A DNA stretch of 64,000 bases from Gymnothorax reevesii (Eukaryota; Chordata; Actinopteri; Anguilliformes; Muraenidae): NCBI GenBank assembly GCA_029721435.1, contig CM056576.1:73735876-73799875 (forward strand), written 5' to 3'. Below are positions 32,899 to 45,159 of the stretch, piece by piece. Each line of letters begins with the position of its first letter. Positions within the stretch are counted from its first letter, which is position 1. The notes beneath the pieces were generated by a model, which had not been told where the DNA came from, did no database searches, and worked only from the letters and a program-made list of their open reading frames with translations. Made by a program: the position numbers and the translations under genes.

Positions 32899-33170
32899 CA
32901 TGATGCATTCTGTATCCACAAATAACAATGCGCACAAGTTCGTATTCATTGCTAATTGGCCACATCAAGGTAACTGGCTATGTCTAATGGAGTTGGGTAT
33001 ATTGTGAGTCTACCACTGTACTGATAATGAAGAAAAAACTGGAAAAAACAGGTTTACACCAATGTGTCTCTCCTGTTTTCAGCTTACTGACTATGAGTGG
33101 TTGAATGAAGAATAAGTGAAAAGTAAGATTTATTCACTGCCTTTTACAGTTTTTCAAAAAAAATTTCTTT
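32899..33170. other. No gene recognised
   Basis: Short AT-rich stretch between the Gypsy remnant and a Tc1 remnant. Confidence 0.4.
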
Positions 33171-34400
33171 ATAGATGGTAATGTGTGGCTCACAAGGATA
33201 CTGTGATACTTCTTTTGATCCATGATTCCGTCGATTTTTATGAGATCACCGGCTCTTTTGGAGCAGACTGAACCCTAAACCAGAATATTACCACCCCTTA
33301 ACTGAAGGGGTTAAACATTCATTTCTGAAATGTTCTCTAACTCTACGGCATGCATAAGTTTTGCAAAAAAAAAAATTCTAATTTTGATTCATTAGTCCAA
33401 AGAACTTGTTCCCCTTCATTTAGTGTCTAATCTTTTGCCAAATTTCTTGGCAAACTCAAGTCTTTTTTTGATGGTGCCAGCTCTTGGCAGCAACGCGATC
33501 AATCAGACCATTTTCACAAAGGCGTCTCTTGAAATAGTAGATCTTGATGCTTTCATCTCTTCACTTCTGGCGCTATTGATATCAAGTTGTTGAGCTGTCA
33601 ACCGCAGATTTTTTTTTTATCTGTCATACATAGACAACGCACACCAGAGGTACTTCATTTCCATTTTGCACTTCCATTGCCACTAGTTTCTTGCGAACCG
33701 GTCTCTGAAATGCTTTCATACCGTCTTCAGTGTCTTCAGCATCAGGTAAGGCCACAATGTGGATACAAACAAACTCAGAGAGCCCTTCCGCCATGCAATC
33801 ATGTGTAACATTGTTTATGGGCGGCATGGTGGCATAGTGGTTAGCACTACTGCCTCACAGCAAGAAGGTCGTGGGTTTGAAACTGGCCTGGGGCCTTTCT
33901 GTGTGTTTGCGTGGGTTTCCTCCACCCACAAAACATGCAATATAGGAACCCTCCCTCCCTCCTGTATGGCTGTGTGTGAATGTTTGGTGGTGGTCGGAGG
34001 AGCCGTAGGCGCATACTGGCAGCCACGCTTCCGTCAGTCTGCCCCAGGGCAGCTGTGGCTACAAAAACGTAGTTTACCACCATCAGAGCGTGAATGTGTG
34101 AGTGAATGAATAAAGCCTCCATTGTAAAGCGTCTTTGAGTGTCCAGAAAAGCCCTATATAAAATTGATGCATTATTATTATTATTAACACTTCAATACTT
34201 CTCAATGTTCATGTCACCTTATATACTGGAACAACTGACCATCAGAGGTAATTTTGCAGAGTAATGTCACCTCAAACCATTTTAAACAATTTTTTTAACA
34301 TCAGTAATCATGGAATGAGCCTTCAAACATGCATTCAGTCTATGCAAGAGTCAAAAAAATTATTTGTAACACCTTTCAATTGTAATAAAAAGGAGGTTTT
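33171..34400 (-). mobile_element. Tc1-like family 3, decayed third copy
   Basis: Similar along its length to the middle and right part of the elements at 5370-6600 and 51680-52970 (for example GTGATACTTCTTTTGATCC near 33205 and CATGGAATGAGCCTTCAAAC near 34309). It is more diverged, and a SINE is inserted at 33820. Confidence 0.7.
33820..34187 (+). mobile_element. tRNA-derived SINE
   Basis: It begins GGGCGGCATGGTGGCATAG, with a box-A-like GTGGCATAGTGGTTAGCAC and box-B-like GTGGGTTTGAAAC. It continues through a CGTGGGTTTCCTCC body and ends CTATATAAAATTGATGC plus an ATT repeat. This arrangement is common in fish SINEs. It interrupts a Tc1 remnant. Confidence 0.8.
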
Positions 34401-35285
34401 GCAGGGTATAGGCAAATTAGCCCGCAGCCCAATTTGAACCATCGTCTAGTAATATTTACCTACTTGTGGGACTGTCCAGAAAATAGATTTGAAGTGTGAA
34501 ATTTGCATACAGGAAGTGATCTGTGACCTATTTAGTGATTTCAAGATTTTTGTGGGGCAAGGCCTCAAAAAGTCCATATTTTAAACCCATAAATGATTGT
34601 TCAAAAAAACCAATGATTTTAAATGGCTACACAACAACATGACAGACATTTTGATTCCAAACATAAGTATATATGTGAAACATAACAGGTTGCTGAATAC
34701 CCCTTGGCCAAGGTCAAAGGTCAAATCCAGCAAAAACCTATTGCATATCGGATATTGCACATCTATGGGTCATAATGAGTTACCATACCAAATTTGGTGA
34801 AGCTGCGATGATTAGTTGTACTGACCCAGACAAAGTCATGGACAGACGACAGACAGACAGACACGCAGGTGACAACAATACCCCTCTGGCCAAAGTTTGG
34901 CTGAGGGGTAAAAACTGAAAAAGTTTCAGACAATTTTCCGTTGAAAAATGCATCTGTCTTCATGCAAAACGTAAAGTTCATCTTGAAAAACACCCAGGTT
35001 CCTATGAAAACGCACCTAAGATATTTTCACAAAAGTTGGCTTATATAGTTGGCTAAATAATGTGCAAGTGTTGTTAAATTGCGAGACCGGTAACTGTGTA
35101 TTCAAGCCATTTTTACCACATATTTCTCAGAAAAGCCATTTTGATGTTTTCATAAACTGTTGTACATTGTATAGGTTGTTTTCAGATCTTGTGGATTTTA
35201 GAATGTAATTATAGACTGAGAATTTTCGAGAAGCCATTGACATTGTTAAGCATTGGTCATCGTATTGTTAACTAGTGATGTAGTC
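34401..35285. other. Dispersed repeat and unassigned DNA
   Basis: About 34650-34915 shares a style with 28900-29340: GGTCAAAGGTCAA, then a run of GACAGACAG units, then a TGGCCAAAGTTTGGC end. The rest is unassigned. Confidence 0.4.
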
Positions 35286-35425
35286 AAGACCGCCTTAGCC
35301 AAGACCAAGACACTTCCAAGACAAAAGGGTAGCAAGACCAAGACAAGACCGAGACCAAGCCAAAGACAGACCATTTCGAGACCAAGACCAGAGCAGGACG
35401 AGACCGAGACCAGAGGATTGAGACT
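35286..35425. repeat. GAGACCAAGACC-type low-complexity tract
   Basis: Degenerate repeats of CAAGACC/GAGACC over about 140 bp. It gives chance open frames on both strands. Confidence 0.7.
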
Positions 35426-35861
35426 TTGTAAGCATTTAAATGCTTTCCTGTAAAGGATTGGTATGGTTACACAGTCCAAAATCCATTGTCACCATTCCGG
35501 AGACATTAAGATTTCCATCCAAAACGAATAGCAGCGGCAGGAAATGAATTCTCATTTTGCCTGCACAAACAAAGGGGAAACAAATGTAATGGGTTTCATT
35601 CAGATTTTCGTCATATGGGGTGCCAAGTTCATGAAGCTGTAAAACAGATAGTCTATGAGCAGGACCATTTTACGGACCGGGCCAGTAGGGCCGGGGCCCA
35701 AGGGTCCAGGGGCTCAGAAGGGGGGCCCACAGATGCCAATGCCAACTGCGATGTCAGAGGGCCTCTCTTCTCTAGGATGTTAGGACTACTCACACTGTTA
35801 TAGGGCATATCTGCAGAGAACCGAGAGAGAAGGGTGATATGAATTGGGCGGGGGGGACAGG
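35426..35861. other. Unassigned GC-rich lead-in to minisatellite
   Basis: Includes GGGCCGGGGCCCAAGGGTCC-type sequence near 35690. No gene supported. Confidence 0.35.
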
Positions 35862-36048
35862 GACGGCAATCAGAGGACCCCTGGGCTATGGGGTACGGCA
35901 ATCAGAGGGCCCCTGGGCCACGGGGGACGGCAATCAGAGGGCCCCTGGGCCATGGGGGACGGCACTCAGAGGCCCCTGGGCTACAGGGGACAGCAGTAAG
36001 AGGGCCCCTGGGCTATGGGGTACGGCAGTCAGAGGGCCCCTGGGCTGG
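35862..36048. repeat. Minisatellite, about 35-bp unit
   Basis: Five to six copies of a unit reading roughly CAGAGGGCCCCTGGGC followed by a TATGGGGTACGG-type half. Copies vary in length and sequence. Open frames here come from the repeat. Confidence 0.85.
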
Positions 36049-37816
36049 CCCTACTGTAGTGCCTCTCGTGAATACTCCTAAGGGAGCCCTAATGTTTACC
36101 AACTAGGGGTTCAAGGAAGTAGGGGGGAATGGTTTCAGAGGGCCCTATGATTATGAAAGCCCCTGCTAAGGGTCGTGACTTCTAGCTATGTGGGGGCCCG
36201 AGGGAGAGCCCAAATGGGAGAGCATACTGTTAAGAGAGCCCTCTGATTACAAATGTTCTTACAAAGGGCCTCTGATTTACCAAGGGTGTTACAGGAAAAT
36301 GTGGTGCAATGTGTTTTTGTTTTGCCTTCCTGTTTCTCCCCAGGTGCTGACCTGCAGTGCTGCATGCTGTGGCCCTTTGTTCAGCCCTTTTCCTGTCAAT
36401 TAATCATCAGCTATGTAGCCTTCACAACTGTGTTGGATTCTGCCAATTAAGATCAATTATCCTTACCCAATCCTGTGTTCCCTAATCTACCTCTGACTAA
36501 TCATCTGTCTTGCTTTCATCTATGTATTAGAGCTATTTTAGAGTAGCAGGGTGGGAGAGGGCTTTGGTAGATTTTATTTTGACTCCTTCAGTTGGTGATT
36601 TTGTGTTATTTACTGTGTGATTTTAAGTTCTTTATCCTCAGTTGTGTTAATTGTTTTTCTCAGTGGAGGACGGCTAGGCAAGAGACCCTGGGGTATACAT
36701 TTCACCCGTAAGTAACTTTTTTGTCTAGACACACTAGGTAAGAACGTGAGTGGTGTACCTTTTTTTTGTTGTAGCAGGTAGGTAAGTTGGCCGGTTTAGT
36801 TAGTGACTGTGGAAAGGCTGGTCGGAAAATAGGGTGCAGGGAAGGTTAGGGCTTGGGGTTTATTATTCTTGGCACCACCACGGGGCCCTTCTCCCTACCC
36901 CCTCTCCTGCCTGTTTTTGTTGTCAGCCGCCTATGTAGTTTTTTTGGGTTTGTTTGCTTGTTTTGTTTTTCCATGTACCCATACCCAACTTGAATAATAA
37001 TAAATCCTTTGTTAGTTTTAAAGGGATTTTGGAGTGGACATTAGTTTGTTGACCACCACACCCAGAGTGCAGGTTATGGTTCCTGCTGATAGGGTCCTTA
37101 TGCAGACTACTTTTCTTTTTTTACATGCTACCCCAAGTTTATACCAACATAGTAAAAAAAAGAAATGTAACAAAAGGTTTTGAATGAAAGTCCTTTCAGC
37201 GAGCCCTAAGGCCCAGGATATGCTAGCTGTGTTACTTAATTTACGTGCGCAACCGCACATACTTGCAGCAGAACGATCAGGGCACTATGCACGATACTGG
37301 TAGTGCTGCCAAAAACAAATCACCAAAAGTCGCCATTGGCTATCGAAAAAGTCGCTAGATTACGTCATGACGTTACTATGATGTCATAACGTCACGTACG
37401 ACTCACTGATCTCAAGAAAATGTGTCTACATGGCTATGTTGAAAATGCAAAGGGTACAGGTTCGAGATCGGGGCTAATGTGCAGTGCTGCCTAACCATGA
37501 AATAAGCTTCTGGTGGCGGTGCAGAGCTGAAGTTACATTGAAAAACAATGATCTCCTCCGAAGCACGTGCCCATCAGCCACTGCTTCTTATACACTCATT
37601 GGTTGAATCTTGGCAAGTTCAGAACGAGGCCGGAAGATACCCGGACATGAACAGACTTAGAATCCTCCTGACGAGCGCCCGTCTGGCCAACAGGAGGTGC
37701 TTGAGCAATGAACAAAGCTGTTTTTATTTATTTCCCTTGCCCGGCAGTCTCATCCCAATTTGAAACCCTGTAGCGCGATGGCTAATTGTGCGCTACGCTG
37801 AAAAAGCTGCCGACCA
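36049..37816. other. Unassigned, possible LTR-like block
   Basis: No gene seen. About 36350-37020 runs through a T-rich region to an AATAAT-AATAAATCC end, which could be an LTR or a 3' terminal exon remnant. Confidence 0.3.
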
Positions 37817-37909
37817 CTGCCGGTTGGTACGACCGGGGCGCGAACCCGCAACCTGATAGACACTTCTGCACTGCAACGCAGTGCCTTAACCGAGTGAGGT
37901 ATCCGGCAG
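37817..37909 (-). repeat. tRNA-like SINE head
   Basis: On the minus strand CTGCCGG at the start pairs with CCGGCAG at the end. Between them are a D-arm-like CTCGGTTAAGGC and a box-B-like GGGTTCGCGCCC. Extra bases before the acceptor and a poor anticodon arm argue against a working tRNA. Probably a tRNA-derived repeat. Confidence 0.4.
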
Positions 37910-37910
37910 C

Positions 37911-39060
37911 TCTAAACAAGAAGCATTTTTAATTAGCAGAGCATGCACACTAACATGCAGTAGCTGATAAGCAGTCATGACTTTGAATGTAATCTGTTGC
38001 GCAAAAAATTTGTTTCGCATCCGGTGTGAAAGCTGCTTTACGCGCCCATAACGCCTGTACTTGCATCTTTGCATTGGCTTTGAATGTAGACTAATCTACA
38101 AAAAAAAAATTTGTTTTGTGTCTGATGCAACAGCAGCTTTATGGATAGTACGCAACAGCTAGAGAGAGCTTGGTTATGTTATGAACATAATACAGGTTTT
38201 GTAGACCGTAAGTTCCATTAGCGCGGACAAGTTGCTTCTCTGGTGCTATTGAATTGATCACTTATACAGGAAAGAATTACCCATTTAATCTTCGCCTTTT
38301 TCGGCTTTTTATTAGCCACAACGATTTCTAAAGGGGGATGAAATTATGTCAAGGAAGTGCAGAGAAATCATTTGTAAATCGGTCGAGCTTCTGCGCTTCG
38401 CATTGCTTTCATGGTAGCATAAGAGAGCTTGCTCAGACATTTGTGAAGTATCCGGCTGATCCCGGTCATGGATTATTGAAGCGATCACTAACTGTAGTGG
38501 CTACAATCAGGCAACGTAATGATGAAACTGCCACATTGATACTTACCGAAGTAACACAAGCATGCCGATCAGAATTACTGCATAAAAGTGAACCAGGAGC
38601 ATTTTAGCACGACACGCAAACTAACAAGCAGTAGTAACCGAGCAGTCATAACCACAGAGACAAACCCTTGCAAAACAGGTTTTACAGACAGCAAGTTCTG
38701 TTACTGTGAATAGTTGTACCAAGCATCCAAATTACAGACAAGAATTAAAACTTAGCTTCAAATGAGGTTTTTATTCACACACCCACTGGAGAATTTCCCC
38801 TGATATCACTCTTGCATATTTAGGACACAAACATTAGCAACAGTAACTTGGCTACGTTAGCCGCTGTGCTACAGCCACAATCAACTGGCTATTACGTCAG
38901 GTTGGCTTATGCAGGAAAGCAACTTACAGCTTCTGTGTCTGAGAGTCACGGACAGTCGCGACCAATACAGGCTTTATCTTCAGATATTTTACAAAGCCTG
39001 CGTTTGAGGCCAGTTGTTAGTGCTAGCCACCCGTAACACATTAGCTTCACTTACATTATT
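37911..39060. other. No gene recognised
   Basis: A plus-strand frame at 38338-38607 (89 residues) has no recognisable domain. The rest is unassigned. Confidence 0.35.
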
Positions 39061-39363
39061 TGCTGTTACATGGTTACTTACAGCTTGTGGCTCCAAGCGT
39101 TTGATCGATGCAACCGCTTCAGATTTGAGAGGCAGCTGAAACGCTTATCCTGTGTCGAATTATCCTTTATTGACAAAGCTGTCTTTGGTGAAATGCTGAG
39201 CACAAACAGCTAATGTTCGCTTTGGCCGTGGCCGTTTTCTGCAAGCAAACAAAAAAAAGCTACCCACTGATTTGTGGTGGCATCGTCTTTTGGAAGAGGA
39301 ATATTTGTTTTTCTTCGCCTCCAAAACTAAACGGACAAGTAGCTTTGGGAGAGCTACAAACAA
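39061..39363 (-). pseudogene. THAP-domain remnant
   Basis: The minus strand reads RTLAVCAQHFTKDSFVN, matching the C-x2-H end of a THAP zinc finger, then continues with stops into a K-S-E-A-V-type block. The upstream cysteine pair is not visible. It could be from a domesticated gene or a P-like transposon. Confidence 0.4.
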
Positions 39364-40494
39364 AATTGCACCTCAAATGATCTGCGGTTCTTCTTTTGTA
39401 TTTCCAAAAGTGGAAACACTACTAAGACATAGTATGATCTGCCGTTGTTAGTGCCTGCTAGAATAGTTTCTGGAGTGGGCAGGTCCAGCGCAGTGGTGTA
39501 CTCTGGCTAGGTCTGTACTAATTGGACGGCACAACCTGACGTCAGGTTTTACCCAGATCTCGTGAAGATCTCGGGAGGAGCTGTTCAGAGAGGAAATCAC
39601 GCTCACGAAATCATGTTCTTGGATTATGGCAAAATCCCTGGATCTTATATTTAGAAACTTTTCAGAGGTTGAGCATGGACAACCAACATTATAACATTAC
39701 TAATATGTATTAAAAGAAGGATCAGCATGTTAGGTCCCCTTTAATAAAGGAAAAGGGAAAACTCAGATGTTCGCCCCTATCCCTTTTGAAAACATTCAGA
39801 ATCGTTACACCCCTACTCGAGAAGCTGCTCTTGTCTGCCAGCCTTTATTTATCCTGATTGGTGCCACTGAACAATGTCATATGGGGCGCAATACCGTCAT
39901 TTATAGATGAACAGGGCAGACCAAACCAAACCCGTATTTAAATAAATCATTAAAGCACTGGCTAAAGGAAAATAAAAATTACTCGGAACCGTTGCACAAA
40001 ACACTTAAATGGTACAGTTTTATCCTTAAGAAAATGAGCATACACTCCACCACTGAGCCAAACTTCAAAAAAGCAACATATTTGTTCGTAGGCCTGACGG
40101 TGACACCCACCAGAGAATAATGTAATTGTTATGGCCCAGAAATGAAAAAATAAAAAATGAAAGATATGAAATTGATGCGCACTCTGAATAAAAAAGACAA
40201 AAAAGTCTTAGCAAAAAGAAGCAACTTTAATAAGGAGCATGAGCAGACGTTTCAGCACATCGCTATTCTCAATGTTCATGGAAAAAAAACCACTGACAAA
40301 CAATTAAGAAAGAGCAATAGCAATCACACAATTGACAGAGAGGTGTCATGGGAGGGGCTACACCCAAGCCTAGGTAAGTGGAAGCAATTATCCCATTAAA
40401 AAAACCAAACATATTACTACTAAAATAGTTATATAGTATATAATCATAAAACACATGATGAGATCTATAAAAAACGTGAGTAGTTTATATTTTC
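39364..40494. other. No gene recognised
   Basis: A lysine-rich 80-residue frame at 40157-40399 has no recognisable domain. It may be part of the decayed element on the other strand. Confidence 0.35.
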
Positions 40495-40779
40495 ATTCAT
40501 CCCTTTAGGAAAGAAGCTTTTACATTCACAGATCTAAAAAGCCTCTCTCTGTAAAAGTTTTTTATCCAAGTCCCCGCCTCTTCTGTTAGGCAATACTAAC
40601 TCAATGTCCAAGAATTTCAAATCAGAAAGAGAATGAACAGCAGTGAGGAAGTGTCGGTAAACAGATGAGGTTACATCACATCTCATGACTGCACTCAAAT
40701 GTTCCAAAATTCTAGTTCGTAAGGCTCTAGTTGTTTAACCTACATACAAACATGGCCAAGGGCAAACCAAAATATAAAC
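40495..40779 (-). pseudogene. GIY-YIG endonuclease remnant, Penelope-like element
   Basis: The minus strand reads VYILVCPWPCLYVG, then a stop, then TTRALRTRILEHLS. It goes on through SVYRHFLTAVHSLSDLKF and NRRGGDLDKKLLQREAF to a second stop. The Y-I-L/Y-V-G pair followed by R-x-R-I-x-E-H is the GIY-YIG nuclease pattern, and this form is known from Penelope-like retroelements. Two stops make it non-functional. No reverse transcriptase is visible nearby. Confidence 0.6.
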
Positions 40780-41727
40780 AACATGTGTGGATTTACATGT
40801 AATGAACTGTTTGATTTGTTTGTAGTGGCCCAGGCCAGGAATCAAGCACAGAGGCAAAGTACAATCCGATGGTCAGGTTAATTGACAGCAATAAGGTAGA
40901 GAGGTGGAAGGAACCCCAATGGGAGAGCGCAGTGTTCAGAAAACTGTTTGACTCTAAGCTCAAAGGATAATTACAATACAGGACCTTGCAACAGATCACA
41001 AGAGCAATTAGACACAAAACACACATCACGTGGGAGGAGGGGAAACATGGACGTAAACCAATGAAATGTAACAGCACTTCTAATACGCATCCAAGTAACT
41101 GAATTGGATGAAAAACAGAAGGCATTCACTCCGGGGTCATCACAGTTACAATAAATCAAAACTAACAATGTCAGTTGGTAACTTTGCAGCTTCAGTGCTC
41201 AGCCTTGTGGCAAACCGGATCGTGGCCACGCTCCTCGACCACGTCAGCACACCCACAACAGTCAATTCCCCTCCCTTTCAACAATGGTGCGGAGCAGAAC
41301 TTCAGCACAACGGACAGCAGACAGAGAGCCGACGTCCGCGCAGCACTCCCTAGACTTGCAGGACCGTGGACAGTTCCCACCACCTGCAAGTCATGAGGCT
41401 AGGCGGGCCTGGAGGAGAGAGTCATGAGGGAACACAGCTGTGCCTCATAATTATCAGACACAGCCAGAGCTGAAAAGGAGGAAACGTGCAGTTATGAGGA
41501 GGCAGGCAAGGCGTGCGCACCGCAAGTATTCTGCAAACTGTTTCTCTATTTTCTCCTTTTTAAGATTCCGATGGTGGGGAGAACTGGGGTTCGGGCCGCA
41601 GATTATGAAGAGATGAAGCCCTCCTCCAGAGCCCTCCATGGAAGCTAGAGATAAAAAAAATTAATTTACTTAAATTGCTACCAGCCCGCATCAAATTACG
41701 CATGCCTTTTGATATGTGTTCTTTATA
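40780..41727. other. No gene recognised
   Basis: Moderately GC-rich with AGG/CAGG runs (40820-41100), perhaps LTR-derived. No domain seen. Confidence 0.35.
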
Positions 41728-43095
41728 CAACCCCAATTCCAAAATAGTTGGGACAAAGCGTAAATTTTGAATAAAATCAAAACACAATGACTTTCAAATC
41801 ACACCAGCCAGTATTTTATTAACAATAGAACAGAGACAACATAGCAATTGTTGAAACTGTGAAATTTTACAATTTTATCAAATTTGATGGCTGCTACAGG
41901 TCTCAAAAAAGTTGGGACAGCGACCAGTTTACCAGGATGAAGCATTCCCTCTTCTTTTTAACACAGAGTGGAGGCGTCTGGGCATTGAGGAGACAAGTTT
42001 CTTGAGTTGAGCCATTGGAATATGATCCCACTCTTGTTAAATACAGGCTTCCAGCTGCTGGAGAGTTTTGGGTCTCCTTTGACGGACTTTTCGTTTAATT
42101 ATGTGCCAAATGTTCTCAATCGGTGAAAAATCAGGACAGCAGGCATTCACCTGCTGAAATACAGAAGGCCTTCCCTGGAATAGATTTTGTCTGCAGGGGA
42201 GCATATGTTGCTTTAAAACCTTTTTTTATACCTTTCAGCATTCATGGTGCGCTTTAAAACATACAAGTGCCGCACTACATAAGCATTAATGCATCCCCAT
42301 ACCATCAGAGATGCTGGCTTTTGAACAGTATGCTGATAACAGGAGGGGTGGTCTTTCTCCTATTTAGCCCAGAGGAAACGACTCCCCTGATTTCGAACAA
42401 GAATGTCAAATTTGGACTTGTCTGACCACAGGACACTTTGCCACTTTGCAAAAGTCCATTTTACATGAGCCTTGGCCCACAGAGTACAGCAGCGCTTCTG
42501 GATCATGCTCAACAATGACTTCCTTTTGGCATGATAGCGTTTTAGGTGGCATCTGTGGATGGCAGGTCAGACTGTGTTTACAGACAGTGTTTCTTGAAGT
42601 ATTCCTGGGCCCATTTAATAATGTCAATGACAGAATTATGCTGGTGAGTGATGCAGTGGCGTCTGAGGGCCCGAAGATCACGGGCATCCAGTAAAGGTCT
42701 TAGGCCTTGTCCCTTAAGCACAGAGATTTTTCCAGTTTCTCTGAATCTTTAGATGGAGTTATGCACTGTCAATGATGAAACCTTTCAAAGCCTTTGCGAT
42801 TTTACGTTGAGCAACATTGTTTTTAAAGTATTCCACTATTTTTTTTACGCAAGCCTTCATGGGTTGGAGAGCCTCTGGCCATCTTTACTTCTTAGAGACT
42901 CAGCCTCTCTGAGAGATCTTTTTTATAGCCAATCATGTTAAACACCTGAAGCCAGTTGATGTAATTACTTGCTAAATGTTCTTTCCGCTGATTCTCTTAC
43001 ATAATTGCTTTTTCTGCCCTTTTTGCCTGTGTCTCAACTTTTTTGAGACCTGTAGCAGCCATAAAATTTGAAATGAGCTAATTTTGTGGATAAGA
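41728..43095 (-). mobile_element. Tc1/mariner family 1, inverted truncated copy
   Basis: The left terminus CAACCCCAATTCC follows a TA at 41726-41727. The minus strand encodes decayed transposase, readable at 42406-42687. The right terminal repeat is missing: similarity stops near 43095 after the GAGACCTGTAGCAGCC stretch. Confidence 0.85.
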
Positions 43096-44184
43096 ATGTA
43101 AAGAAAAGATAACTTTGAGGAAAGGATAAATCATTAATGGATTAATTTGAAACAGCTTTTGAATATTTTTCTTCAATGAATACTGTATTTCAGAACTATT
43201 TAGAAATAAATGGACTTTCAAATGTCCCCTATAGTAGAGTACCTAAGGGATCATGACATCAAACAAGTAATCAAGGTTTTCCATCTCCTTGGTCAACTGA
43301 CTGGCTTGTCTTATTTTCTCAATATGCCTCATGAACTGTTTCAGAGTGGATATAGAGTGGAGTCAGGAAACAAGATGGCTTCAAAATGTGCCTTACATTA
43401 ATCAAACAATTTCTACTGAGTAGCAGTAGAGTTTGTGCTATTATAGGCTTGATATTGTGATTAGACTATATATCAGCAGCGCAGTGATCCAACAGTGACT
43501 CGCTGTGGGGGGTTTGAAAGGCCTGCAGTGGACTCACCGTTCAACTGCTTTCAAAATATGATTACTCCCATTTTTGTTCACTTTAAAAATGAAAGTACTA
43601 ATTTGCTGAATTATCAAAATTAATGTGAAGCCAATAATTATTATGAAATGATAACGACAAAATAAATGCCTTTTAGTTCCATTTATAGAGAGGACATAAT
43701 ATGGTAAAGACGGCAATAGTCTGACAACGCAAAAAATCACAAACTTTCTTTGAGGTCCATCCCTCTTTTTAATCATATCATGGTGATCAGAGACATACAC
43801 ATCGGAAAATGTTTCAGTGCTGTCATATCAGCGCTTATGAAAAGCCAAGCAAATTATTTGGTCAAACTAACTCCACTAACTGTTCTTAAACAGGGCTTAA
43901 TACACTTAAAGTAATGTATTTTCTGAAATGTAAAGAAAACTGACTAACCTTCTTACTTACATGGACCTCATTGAAATGGCCTTGTTTTGGCTTCAGCTGC
44001 TGCTTTAATCTGTGGCTTGCTTCAGCGCGCTTCTGAAGTTAAAAGCGTGAGGACTGTCTCTCTTCTTTTTGGAGAGCATCATGTAAACTCCACAGTTGAT
44101 GCCATTCTACATGTAAATACAGGTAGCAAATTTTATTTGAAATTAGATACAGATTAACCTGATAATAACTAACTTGATCATTGT
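43096..44184. other. No gene recognised
   Basis: Non-coding AT-rich DNA without recognised repeats. Confidence 0.4.
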
Positions 44185-44575
44185 AACTCATACGACATTC
44201 AGAGAGTCTGAATTAAAATATTCCACAGTAAAATTTCTTATACTGCTGGATTTTGATCCTCTGTTATACTGCTACCCCAGTGTCAGATTATTGAGCCATT
44301 TTGGAAATAAGGAGATATATAGCCATTGAAATTACACAGATCACCAAGTTGAGTAAGAAAGCACATTGTCTCAATGTGTAACGCATACCACACATTCAGA
44401 CGGTCATGATTAAAATATTCCGCAGTGAAATTTCTCATACTTCTGGATTTTGATACTCTGTTATATTGCCTCTGTCACCCCGGTGTCAGATCCTCCAGAC
44501 TTTTTGAAGATAATATATATTATATTAATATTTCAACGGTGATATAGCCGTTGAAATTAGACAGTCCGCTAATGC
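44185..44575. repeat. Tandem duplication, about 197-bp unit
   Basis: Two diverged head-to-tail copies. AAAATATTCCACAGTAAAATT near 44216 recurs as AAAATATTCCGCAGTGAAATT near 44413, followed in both by CTGGATTTTGAT and a GTGTCAGAT stretch. Confidence 0.75.
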
Positions 44576-44879
44576 TAGCGTTGACTTGCACTTTCCGTTC
44601 GGCAACTAGTCATTTTCCCGAGCTAATGCTAATGCTACAGCTAGTCATTGCTACATTCGCTCGCTAGCTATACCTTTTCTCTAATGCGAGCTTCGGACAA
44701 CGGAATGAAACCGAGAGAAAGCGACTTCGCCAATTACGTGTAGCCATGACTTTGAAACTTTGAGACTAACCTAAGGGTATATTGATCGAAAGCACTATTA
44801 CTAACTATTACTGCTAGCATTTCTGGAACAGATCTTCAATAAGAGAAGGGGGATCCCCGTTGTCATAGCTTTAAGTCCC

Positions 44880-45035
44880 AACCCAACCTGGCTCTCTCTA
44901 CCTGCCACGGTGCCACTAAATCATCCCCTGATCTAATTGGCTATGCAACTTGTCCTCTCCCTCCCCACCTCAACCCCCAGGGCTCACTTGCCGGGACCTC
45001 CCTGGTTAAATAAAGGTTAAATGAAATAAATAAAT
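44880..45035 (+). mobile_element. LINE 3' tail-like fragment
   Basis: It ends CTCCCTGGTTAAATAAAGG followed by a TAAATGAAATAAATAAATA tail, a terminus common in fish LINE copies. Only the last 150 bp are present. Confidence 0.45.
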
Positions 45036-45159
45036 AGAAATTGGGCTGAATCGCTAATAACATTGACGCGCAAGCGAGCGCTCATGTCATCTGCAACAGC
45101 GACACCCCACTTCAATCCCACAATGCCCAGCTCCTACGCCATCACGCAACGGGCTAATT

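Noticed and set aside
35839..36106. Frames of 72-80 residues rich in G, P, W
   Set aside because: Translation of the minisatellite.
37817..37909. Functional tRNA gene
   Set aside because: Extra bases between T arm and acceptor, and a poor anticodon stem. Better as a tRNA-derived repeat.
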